DNA of 64,000 bases, taken from the NCBI RefSeq assembly GCF_017309385.1, contig NZ_JAFJMJ010000003.1, positions 682,001 through 746,000 on the forward strand, written 5' to 3'. Position 1 is the stretch's first letter. Each line of letters opens with the position of its first letter. Below are positions 57,010-64,000 of the stretch, piece by piece. The translations under genes and the position numbers were made by a program. Source of the stretch: Amycolatopsis sp. 195334CR (GTDB lineage Bacteria > Actinomycetota > Actinomycetes > Mycobacteriales > Pseudonocardiaceae). Under the pieces are notes generated by a model that searched no databases, was not told the DNA's origin, and saw nothing but the letters and a program-made list of their open reading frames with translations.

Positions 57010-60000
57010 ATGGGGGAGCAAAAACCCGACCCGGCCGGGATCGATTCGATTTCGGCTTTCGGGGCAGCCCTGACGGCGTTGAAGGAACGCTCGGGCCGGT
57101 CGCTGAGCCAGCTGGCCAACGCGACCGCCGATGCCGGTGGCGGGCTGAGCCGGAGCACGTTGAACGGTTACTTCAAGGGAAGGCACCTGCCGCAGCAGGG
57201 CGTGGGTCAGGAATTCGGCCTGCTCCTGCGTGAACTCGGGATCAGCGATGACGCGCAGCGGCAGGCGTGGTGGACCGCGGTGGAGCGGCTGCGCCGCCGC
57301 TTCCGCAACGGCGGGGACAGCCCGGTCAACCCGTATCCGGGGCTCCGCTCATTCGACACCACCGACACGGCACGGTTCTTCGGCCGCGCCGCGCTGACCC
57401 AACGGCTGCTCGACGAGATCACCGCCCAAGCCGGGCAAGGCACCCCGGTCCTCGTGGTGGGACCGTCCGGCGCCGGGAAGTCCTCGTTGCTGCGGGCCGG
57501 GCTGCTGCCGAAGCTGGCCGACGCCGGACGGCTGCCGGTGGTGATGGTCCCCGGCCGGTCCCCGCTGACGGAACTGTCGGCGCGGCTGGCCGAGGCGACC
57601 GGAACCAGGGCGAACGACGCCGCGGCCGGGTGGAGCGAGTACGCGGCCGCCTTCGGGCGTGGTACGGGCGTGCTGGTGGTGGACCAGCTCGAGGAGATCT
57701 TCGCCGCCGACGTCGGCGACACCGACCGGCACGCCTTCCTCGCCGCCGTGTCGGCCGTGGCCCGGGAAGCCCCGGTGGTGCTGGGCCTGCGTGCCGACTT
57801 CTACGGACCGGCCCTGCGCTGCCCGGAACTGGCGGCGGCGTCGCAGGACGCGCAGATCGTGGTGGGCCCGCTGACCGGTCCCGAACTGCGCGCGGCCATC
57901 ACCGAGCCCGCGCACGCGGTGGGGGTGACGGTGGACGACGGGCTGGTCGAGCTGCTGGTCCGCGAAGTGTCACCCGCCACGCGCGAAGAGCCGGACGCCG
58001 CACACGAGCAGGGCGCACTGCCTCTGCTCTCGCACACGCTGCAAGCCGCCTTCGATGCCGCCGTGGCCCGCGGCGAACGGGTGCTCGGTGTCGCCGACTA
58101 CCACTCGGTCGGCGGTCTCCGGCACGCCATCGCCGAAACCGCCGAGTCCGCCTACTGCGGCCTCGGCGCCCGCGCCCAGCAGGTCGCGCGCTCGGTGTTC
58201 CTGCGCTTGGCGCACGTCGGCGACGCCGCTGTCGACACCCGTCGCCGGGTGAGCCGCGACGAACTGGTCGGCGACCGGCCGGACACCGAGGCCGAAGAGA
58301 TCGACGACCTCCTGGACACCTTCATCGCCCACCGGCTGCTGACCGCCGACGACGACACCGTGCAGATCAGCCACGAAGCCCTGCTGCGGGCCTGGCCGCG
58401 GCTGCGCGGCTGGCTCGACGACGACCGCGCGGGCCGCCAGGTGCACCGGCGGCTGACCCTGGCCGCCCGCACCTGGCGCGAGCACGGGCGCACCGCCGAC
58501 GACCTGTACCAGGGCAGCACGCTGGCACTGGCACTCGCTTGGACGGCCGAGCACCAGGACGAGCTCAACCCGCTGGAACGGCAGTTCCTCGAAGCCGGGG
58601 TCGGCAAGCGGGACGCGGCGGAGACGGCGGCCCGCCGGCGGGTCCGGCGCCGCTACCAGTTCGCCAGCGCGGCCGTTGTTCTGGTCGTCGTCGCGGCGAG
58701 CGCGTTGTTCTACGCCTGGCGCACCCAGGACGCGGCCAAACGGGACGGCGCCCTCGCGATGTCCCGCGACCTCGCGGTCAAGGCGGAACGGCTGCGCGAA
58801 ACCGACCCGGCGCTGGCCGCCCAGCTCGCCGCCATCGCCTACCAGCGGTCACCCACGGCCGAGGCCACGTCCGCGCTGCTGGACTCGGCGGCCCGTCCCC
58901 TGCCCGCCCGTTACCTGAGCCCCGGCGACGGCACCCATGTCGTGGCCGCCACGACCGGCGTGGTCGCCACCGGCGCGGACAACGGCACGATCGCCCTGTC
59001 GCGAGCCGGTCAGCACACGCCGGTGGGACCGCCGCTGAGCGTGGGAAGCCGCCCGGCGACCGTCACGCTCAGCACCGACGGCAGCCTGCTGGCCGCGGTC
59101 GGCGAGAACGGCACCGTCCGGGTCTGGGACGTCCGCGACCTCGCCGTCCCGGTCGAGGTCAAGACCATGACCGGGCCGAGCGGCAGCGTGGCCTCGGTGG
59201 CGTTCTCGCCGGACAACCGCACCGTCGCCGCGGGCGGAGCGGACAACAAGATCCACCTCTGGCACCTGGACGATCCCGGCAAGGACGCCGTGCTCAGCGG
59301 GCCACAGGCGGCGGTCACCAGCGTCGCCTTCGCCCCGGACGGCCGGACGCTCGCCGCGGGCAGCCGGGACCGCGCGGTCCACCGCTTCGCCCTCACCGAC
59401 CCGGCCGGACCGCACGCCCTCCCTGCCCTGACCGGTCTGGGCGGTCAGGTGTTCTCCGTGGCGATCTCCCCCGACAGCCGGGTTCTCGCCGCCGGCACGA
59501 GCAGCGACCGCGCCGTGTACCGGTGGGACGTCACCGATCCCGCGGCTCCCCAGCCGCTGGGCAAGCTCACCGGACCGGCCAGCTGGGTCACCTACATCGA
59601 CTTCAGCCCGGCGGGCGACCGCATCGTCGCCGCCAGTTCCGACCGCAAGCTCTGGGAATGGGACCTCGCGACCGGCGCGGTCCGCCGCACCCTGCCGCAC
59701 GCGGGGGTGCTCACCACCGCCCTCTACGTCGACGAGCACACGATCCTCACCCTCGCCGAAGACGGCATCACCCGGATCTGGACGGTGCCCGGCCCGGTCA
59801 TCGACGGCTTCGCCGACACGGTGTTCGCGGTGGCGCTCGCCGGTCCCCTGCTGGCGGTCGGGCCGGGTGCCCAGGACAACGGCATCCACCTCGTCAACGC
59901 CGCGGAACCCGGCAAACCCGCGCCCGTCTCCGTGCTCCGGCCCGCCCTGGGACAACCGGGAAAGTTCAGCGGCCCCACCGCGATCGATCCGGATCGTCAC

Positions 60001-60837
60001 CTGCTCGTGGCCGGTACCGGGGACGGCGGCATCCACGTGTGGGACATCGCCGACCCCGCCCGGCCGCGGCAGCTCACCGAGTTCCCGGTCGCCCCCTCCA
60101 CCGTGGCGTGGGTCGAATTCGAGCCCCGGGGCACCGGACTGCTGGTGGCCACGAAGGATGGCACCGTCTCGCTGCTCGACCTCGCCGATCCCACCCGGCC
60201 GATCCGCCTGGCCGCCATGCGTGAGTCCGAGGAAGCGCTCAACGACGCCCGCTTCAGCCCGGACGGCGAGCTGCTCGTGACGGGCAGCGATGACGGAAAC
60301 GCCTACCTTTACGACGTCGCCGACCTCAACCGTCCGCGCCGGCTGGCCACGCTCGCGGTCGGGGACGGGGCGACCTCGGCCGTGTTCAGCCCGGACGGCG
60401 CCATCCTGGCGGTCGGCGCCGCCGCCGACGACAACGTCTATCTCTGGGACCTGGCCGACCCCGCCGAGCCCAAGCCGCTCGGCGGTTCCCTGGACGGACC
60501 GGTCGCCGACCTGCACCAGCTGGCCTTCCACCCCGGCCGCAACGAACTCGCCGGCGCCAGCATCGACGGCACGGTCTGGCTGTGGGACCTCACCGACCCC
60601 CGTGAACCCCGTCGCACGGCCACCGTCACCGCCTCCGCCGACGCGGCGATGACGCTGGCCTACAACCACGACGGCACGCTGCTCGCCACCGGCAGCCGGG
60701 ACGGCACCGCGCGCCTGTGGCGCACCGACCCCGACGCCACCCTCCGCTGGCTGTGCACCGCTTCCGGTGCCCCGATCACCGCCACCGAATGGGACCAGTT
60801 CCTGCCCGGCACCCCGTACGCCCCACCGTGCGCCTGA
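57010..60837 (+). CDS. HTH-nSTAND-WD40 membrane signalling protein
   Basis: 1275 residues. XRE-like helix-turn-helix 15-80 (LSQLANATADAGGGLSRSTL, YFKGRHLPQ); nSTAND NTPase from 107 (NPYPGLRSFDTTDTARFFGR) with Walker A GPSGAGKSS (152-160) and Walker B VLVVDQLEEIF (Asp225); one membrane helix about 553-572 (AVVLVVVAASALFYAW); then WD40 blades from about 640 to 1260 (VASVAFSPDNRTVAAGGADN, IWTVPGPV, TLAYNHDGTLLATGSRDGTA). Such proteins sense a partner or stress through the propeller and signal by NTP-driven assembly. GTP or ATP preference is not visible. Start ATG 57010 after GGGGAG. Confidence 0.93.
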   Translation: MGEQKPDPAGIDSISAFGAALTALKERSGRSLSQLANATADAGGGLSRSTLNGYFKGRHLPQQGVGQEFGLLLRELGISDDAQRQAWWTAVERLRRRFRNGGDSPVNPYPGLRSFDTTDTARFFGRAALTQRLLDEITAQAGQGTPVLVVGPSGAGKSSLLRAGLLPKLADAGRLPVVMVPGRSPLTELSARLAEATGTRANDAAAGWSEYAAAFGRGTGVLVVDQLEEIFAADVGDTDRHAFLAAVSAVAREAPVVLGLRADFYGPALRCPELAAASQDAQIVVGPLTGPELRAAITEPAHAVGVTVDDGLVELLVREVSPATREEPDAAHEQGALPLLSHTLQAAFDAAVARGERVLGVADYHSVGGLRHAIAETAESAYCGLGARAQQVARSVFLRLAHVGDAAVDTRRRVSRDELVGDRPDTEAEEIDDLLDTFIAHRLLTADDDTVQISHEALLRAWPRLRGWLDDDRAGRQVHRRLTLAARTWREHGRTADDLYQGSTLALALAWTAEHQDELNPLERQFLEAGVGKRDAAETAARRRVRRRYQFASAAVVLVVVAASALFYAWRTQDAAKRDGALAMSRDLAVKAERLRETDPALAAQLAAIAYQRSPTAEATSALLDSAARPLPARYLSPGDGTHVVAATTGVVATGADNGTIALSRAGQHTPVGPPLSVGSRPATVTLSTDGSLLAAVGENGTVRVWDVRDLAVPVEVKTMTGPSGSVASVAFSPDNRTVAAGGADNKIHLWHLDDPGKDAVLSGPQAAVTSVAFAPDGRTLAAGSRDRAVHRFALTDPAGPHALPALTGLGGQVFSVAISPDSRVLAAGTSSDRAVYRWDVTDPAAPQPLGKLTGPASWVTYIDFSPAGDRIVAASSDRKLWEWDLATGAVRRTLPHAGVLTTALYVDEHTILTLAEDGITRIWTVPGPVIDGFADTVFAVALAGPLLAVGPGAQDNGIHLVNAAEPGKPAPVSVLRPALGQPGKFSGPTAIDPDRHLLVAGTGDGGIHVWDIADPARPRQLTEFPVAPSTVAWVEFEPRGTGLLVATKDGTVSLLDLADPTRPIRLAAMRESEEALNDARFSPDGELLVTGSDDGNAYLYDVADLNRPRRLATLAVGDGATSAVFSPDGAILAVGAAADDNVYLWDLADPAEPKPLGGSLDGPVADLHQLAFHPGRNELAGASIDGTVWLWDLTDPREPRRTATVTASADAAMTLAYNHDGTLLATGSRDGTARLWRTDPDATLRWLCTASGAPITATEWDQFLPGTPYAPPCA

Positions 60838-60986
60838 CCAGCTGTGCGAGTTCGTACGGAACCGCCGCACGTCCTTGTCGCACGCACGATCGCGCCGTGA
60901 TGATCAGCGACGGGGAGGCCGGCGACGGGCGCGCACCCCAGCGCCCGTCGCCGGAAGCACCGGGACGCGGACAGGGGAAGGGGCTC

Positions 60987-61433
60987 ATGGAGTCGACAGG
61001 GCGGGCGGAGATCGAGGGGAAGCTGTCGGCGATGCGTGAGCGGGTGACCCAGCGCGCGGGCGCGGCCAAGGCCGCGTCGGACGCGCTGATGGACCTGACC
61101 ACGAGCGCGGAAACCGAGGACGGCGCGGTCCGCGCGACGGTGAGCGCCACCGGCGCGCTGCGGGAACTCACGCTCGGCGACTCGGTCGGCACCTGGGAAC
61201 CGCGGCGCATCGCCGAAGAGGTCCTGCGGTGCGTGCAGCAAGCCCAGGCCGGACTCGCCACCGCCGTGCAAGAGGTCATCGCCCCCACCGGGCCCGACCT
61301 CGCCGCCCTCGTCGCCGGCCAGCTCCACGAGGGCTTCCCGCCACCGGAGCCGGGTGACGAGCGACCCCCGCGGGCCGTCGACGACAACTACTTCGACGAG
61401 CTGACCTTCGTGCGGCCGCACGACGAGACCTGA
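60987..61433 (+). CDS. YbaB/EbfC-like protein
   Basis: 148 residues. A coiled helix (RAEIEGKLSAMRERVTQRAG) is followed by TTSAETEDGAVRATVSATGA and LRELTLGDSVGTWEPRRIAE, the beta-hairpin and helix of YbaB/EbfC nucleoid-associated proteins. This subgroup occurs in actinobacteria next to WXG/ESX-type genes rather than with recR. ATG 60987 has AAGGGG upstream. Located 149 bases after the nSTAND gene and 13 bases before the WXG-like gene, with which it is co-transcribed. Confidence 0.85.
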   Translation: MESTGRAEIEGKLSAMRERVTQRAGAAKAASDALMDLTTSAETEDGAVRATVSATGALRELTLGDSVGTWEPRRIAEEVLRCVQQAQAGLATAVQEVIAPTGPDLAALVAGQLHEGFPPPEPGDERPPRAVDDNYFDELTFVRPHDET

Positions 61434-61446
61434 GGGGCATCAGGCC

Positions 61447-62541
61447 ATGACCTTCGCGTGGGACCCCTACGCCGCCGAGCGGGCCGGAGAGCGATTCACC
61501 GAACTCGCCGGCAACAGCGAATACCTGAACACCATGGTGTACGAGCACGTGGAGAGCTGGAACGGGGGCGGCCTGCTCGACCTGCTCGTGATCCACCACC
61601 AGAAGCTGGCCAGGGAACTGGGGCTGTCGGCAGGCTGCACTCCGGCGATGCTCACCAGGCTCACCACCAACCTGGACGACGTCGCCGCCCTGTACCAGGC
61701 GTCCGACAACGATGCCGCGGTCCGGATCGACCGGGCGTGGGACACCATGGGCTACGACGTTCCCGCCTCCGGAGACGCCGACCTCGAACGCCACGGCGGC
61801 GAAGGCTACGACTTCGGCACGGACCTGCCTTCGCAGCGAACGCCCCAACCCGGGGACTTCACCATCCAGGACTTCGTCAACACCATTCTGGGCCTGCCCG
61901 GCTCGCTCGCGGTCCCGGGCGGCGCGCCTGATCACCCCGTGCTCCGGGAGATCTGGCGCGCGATCGTCCAGGACTCCCGCAAGGAGATCGAAGCGATCGC
62001 CACGCTGCTCTCGGGCGACTGGGACGGAGTCTACCGGGCCGGTGACGCCATGTGCGGCGCCGGCGACCACTGGCGAGAACTCGGTGACGCCACCCGTCAC
62101 GCGGCGGGCACCCTGTACCGGCACTGGAACGGCGACGCCTCGGAATTCGCCGAGCGGTTCACCAGCATGATCTGCGATCTCTACACCGAAGCGGGTGCGG
62201 ACATCACCGACTGCGGGCTGCAGTACAAAGCACACGCCCACGGCTGCTATTTGCTCTTCGGCGAAATCACCTCGATTTTGGGTGAAATCCCCGACCTCAT
62301 GCACGCGTTGTTCATGCTGATCGACGCCGCGGATCGCAGTACCCTGCCGACCGCGGTACCGCTGCCGACCGTGCTCGGCGCGATCTACCGGACGATCACC
62401 CAGATCTTCGACAAACTCGGCGACACCATCGATCTGGTGCGGAAGGTCCTGTACCTCGTCGAAGCGGTGGTCGCGATCGTTCTCGCCGCGGTGCCGCTGT
62501 TCGCGGACTACAGCAACAAGATGCGCGGGGCCCTCGACTGA
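61447..62541 (+). CDS. WXG-like putative type VII secretion substrate
   Basis: 364 residues, predicted almost all helical. A W-x-G turn occurs in LYRHWNGDASEFAERFTSMI (about 225) between two long helices, as in WXG100/LXG proteins, and the C-terminus has a hydrophobic helix (LVEAVVAIVLAAVPLFADY). The N-terminal half is soluble and unique. Function unknown; partnership with the YbaB-like protein 13 bases upstream and the general context of secreted WXG proteins suggest an ESX client or a surface component. Confidence 0.7.
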   Translation: MTFAWDPYAAERAGERFTELAGNSEYLNTMVYEHVESWNGGGLLDLLVIHHQKLARELGLSAGCTPAMLTRLTTNLDDVAALYQASDNDAAVRIDRAWDTMGYDVPASGDADLERHGGEGYDFGTDLPSQRTPQPGDFTIQDFVNTILGLPGSLAVPGGAPDHPVLREIWRAIVQDSRKEIEAIATLLSGDWDGVYRAGDAMCGAGDHWRELGDATRHAAGTLYRHWNGDASEFAERFTSMICDLYTEAGADITDCGLQYKAHAHGCYLLFGEITSILGEIPDLMHALFMLIDAADRSTLPTAVPLPTVLGAIYRTITQIFDKLGDTIDLVRKVLYLVEAVVAIVLAAVPLFADYSNKMRGALD

Positions 62542-62550
62542 GGACGCCGC

Positions 62551-63336
62551 TCACGCGCCGTGCGACCCGCAACAGTGGGACGGTGTTCCGCCGGTGCTCG
62601 CCGTGGTGTTGCCGAGGTCGTCGCGGTGGCCTGCCTCGAGTCGCGGCCACTGCGCGATGGGGCGCCCGTTGATGCGGGTGACGTGGCCGGAACCGGTCCC
62701 CCACTCCTGCGGCCAGCCTTCGGGCGACTCCTCCCACGGCTCCTGCCTGCCGTACACCGTGAGGTCCATGAGGGCGTAGCTGTTGTCCATCGTCTCCACG
62801 CCGCGGCGCGTGGTCCAGTACGTCTCGAAGACGCGGTCGCCGTCGCGCAGGTAGCACACCAGGTGCATCATGCCGACCTGGCGCCCGACAAGGAGTTCTT
62901 CGACCGAGTCCTGCGCGGAGTACCACGGCATGCGCCAGCCCATGAAGTCGCGGTAGCGGCTGCTTTCGGCGTAGGGGCCTTGGCAGAAGACCGCGTAGGT
63001 GATGTCGCGTGAGTGCAAATAGGACAGTTCGGCGACCTGGGTGGCGCACCAGGTGCAGCCCTCGCACTGCTCCGCCGCGGGACGCCCGGGCTCCCACATG
63101 AAGTAGTAGGCGACGAGCTGCTGCCGCCCTTCGAACGCGTCGAGCAGCGTGGTCGGTCCGCTGGGTCCGGCCAACTCGATGCCCGCGTCCAGTTCGACCA
63201 TCGGCAACCGCCGTCGAGCAGCGGCGATCGCGTCGCCCTCCCGGCTGTGCGCCTTCTCCCGGATCCGGATCTTGTCGATCTCCGCCTGCCAAGCGCCGCG
63301 GTCGGCCACCGGTGGGCGCGAGTGGGTGTTCGTCAT
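62551..63336 (-). CDS. DUF899 thioredoxin-like protein
   Basis: 261 residues. MVELDAGIELAGPSGPTTLL leads into the thioredoxin-like core LVAYYFMWEPGRPAAEQCEG with CTWC (CxxC) directly after, RDITYAVFCQGPYAESSRYR and MGWRMPWYSA. The C-terminus ends with Cys-Cys-Gly-Ser-His. DUF899 proteins are predicted dithiol redox enzymes and are induced under stress. ATG 63336 is preferred; GGAGG lies 8 bases upstream. Three overlapping palindromes (63386-63426) stand in its promoter. Confidence 0.9.
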   Translation of the reverse strand: MTNTHSRPPVADRGAWQAEIDKIRIREKAHSREGDAIAAARRRLPMVELDAGIELAGPSGPTTLLDAFEGRQQLVAYYFMWEPGRPAAEQCEGCTWCATQVAELSYLHSRDITYAVFCQGPYAESSRYRDFMGWRMPWYSAQDSVEELLVGRQVGMMHLVCYLRDGDRVFETYWTTRRGVETMDNSYALMDLTVYGRQEPWEESPEGWPQEWGTGSGHVTRINGRPIAQWPRLEAGHRDDLGNTTASTGGTPSHCCGSHGA

Positions 63337-63385
63337 CTCCGTCGCCTCCGAACTCGAGCGAGGCCGAACCAGGCCGACCCCGATA

Positions 63386-63426
63386 GCAACCATTCGGTTG
63401 CCACACTATGGCAACCAACTGGTTGC
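63386..63426. promoter_or_regulatory. Triple interlocked palindrome before the DUF899 gene
   Basis: GCAACC-ATTC-GGTTGC (63386-63401), GTTGCCA-CACTA-TGGCAAC (63397-63415) and GCAACC-AACT-GGTTGC (63411-63426) share half-sites. The two outer copies have identical 6-bp arms, 4-base spacers and centres 25 bp apart. This looks like a MarR/ArsR/TetR operator array; no regulator gene is within view. Confidence 0.75.
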
Positions 63427-63477
63427 GTCAACCGGGTGGTGCTACCTCGAGGCCCGGTCGTCCCGGCCGAAGACGTA

Positions 63478-64000
63478 CTAGCTGGCGCCCCCTGATCGCC
63501 ACGGGTCGCCGGTGAAACCGGTCGGCGGGTACGGCGCGGGCGGAGCCTGGCGCTTGGCCGAGGTGAGCCCGACGATCCCGATCACCCCGTTGACCACCAG
63601 CGCGATGAGCACGAACGGAATCGCGACCAGCTGGATCACCCGGAACCCGACCGCTTCGGAGATCAGCTGGCCGATGACCGGAGCGAGCACCAGCGCGAGC
63701 ACGGCGAGCCCGCCGGTCACCCCGGCGACGAGGCCCCGCCGCCCGCGGAGCTTCATGATCAGCGCGACCGTCGCACCGGCGGCCGCACCCGTGCCCAGAC
63801 CCGAGAGGACACGGCCGACCATCAGCAGGCCACCGGCGTTGGCGAAGGCAGCCAGCGCAACGCCCAACAGCAGGAAGCAACCCGCGGCGACGGCCACCGC
63901 CGTGGGGAAGCGGGCGCCGAGCAGGAGTCCGGCAGGTACCGCGAGCGCCGCCGCGACCAGGTAGGCGACCAACCCGATCATGAGCATGCTCTGCCCGGAC
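63478..64000 (-). CDS. Membrane protein, MFS-like, 5' part cut off by window edge
   Basis: At least 174 residues; the frame stays open to the window end, so the start is outside (an internal ATG at 63987 is in frame but probably not the start). Five hydrophobic segments, among them LMIGLVAYLVAAALAVPAGL and VAVAAGCFLLLGVALAAFAN, then GGLLMVGRVLSGLGTGAAAG in MFS style and LVAIPFVLIALVVNGVIGIV. The Pro-rich tail APPAPYPPTGFTGDPWR is cytosolic. It could be the C-terminal half of a short MFS-like or unrelated four-helix protein. Confidence 0.65.
   Translation of the reverse strand, partial: SGQSMLMIGLVAYLVAAALAVPAGLLLGARFPTAVAVAAGCFLLLGVALAAFANAGGLLMVGRVLSGLGTGAAAGATVALIMKLRGRRGLVAGVTGGLAVLALVLAPVIGQLISEAVGFRVIQLVAIPFVLIALVVNGVIGIVGLTSAKRQAPPAPYPPTGFTGDPWRSGGAS

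Noticed and set aside
1..64000. tRNA, rRNA, CRISPR array, replication origin, attachment site
   Set aside because: No cloverleaf-type sequence ending in CCA, no regular short repeat array, no parS or DnaA-box cluster, and no integrase or direct repeat that would mark an att site was seen by eye.

Overview
The window is GC-rich, densely packed DNA from a filamentous actinomycete. The gene content fits the Pseudonocardiaceae (Amycolatopsis-like), but that is an inference from style and gene families, not a species call. I see no rRNA, tRNA, CRISPR array, intact insertion sequence or phage gene. The region reads as accessory chromosome: small regulated metabolic units, stress regulators, secreted proteins and one polymorphic toxin locus. 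Layout: 1-3546 holds a truncated secreted protein, a methionine aminopeptidase behind two palindromes, and an ECF41 sigma factor facing its target operon (a CxxC-less carboxymuconolactone-decarboxylase-like protein and an NmrA-like reductase). 3556-6935 is a flavin monooxygenase plus exporter unit under a divergent TetR. 7020-13828 carries two secreted repeat or propeller proteins, a DrrAB-type ABC exporter, a DinB-like thiol transferase, a small membrane protein, and a hydrolase facing a winged-helix regulator over tandem operators. 13835-19592 is an aromatic catabolic unit: intradiol dioxygenase, DoxX protein and amidohydrolase on one strand, CoA transferase and citryl-CoA-lyase-like enzyme on the other, with an IclR regulator and shared TGTCCG-type operators. 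19593-25649 has an orphan sensor-kinase pair without a response regulator, a secreted tripeptidyl-aminopeptidase-like lipoprotein, and a complete NarL-type two-component system. 25883-29547 has an SDR facing a TetR, an ABM monooxygenase with an XRE/MmyB-like regulator, a membrane protein and a MaoC dehydratase. 29544-36322 is an acyl-CoA catabolic regulon: MHS transporter and MaoC on one side, LysR, CoA transferase A/B, 3-hydroxyacyl-CoA dehydrogenase and acyl-CoA dehydrogenase on the other, tied together by a repeated 15-bp promoter element. 36488-47025 holds a lipoprotein, a flavin monooxygenase with a 49-codon gene coupled to it, an ECF sigma with a CU044_5270-type membrane partner, a second ECF41 sigma with its oxidoreductase, another NmrA-like protein, and three exported proteins. 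47236-53066 is a polymorphic toxin locus: a 1485-residue WXG-RHS protein with a variable C-terminal toxin, an overlapping small gene that closely resembles domain IV of elongation factor G, another small protein, and a CGNR zinc-finger pseudogene with an internal inversion. 53067-62541 is a signalling and secretion cluster: two translationally coupled receptor Ser/Thr kinases, an HTH-nSTAND-WD40 membrane protein, a YbaB-like protein and a WXG-like protein. The end holds a DUF899 protein under a triple palindrome and a truncated membrane protein. The strongest candidate for something undescribed is the RHS toxin with an EF-G-domain-IV-like immunity protein at 51249-52076. It suggests a toxin aimed at the translocase, neutralised by a decoy of its own target. 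A second general feature is that at least six genes, mostly regulators, appear to be transcribed as leaderless mRNAs, with a -10 box 6-8 bases before the start codon.
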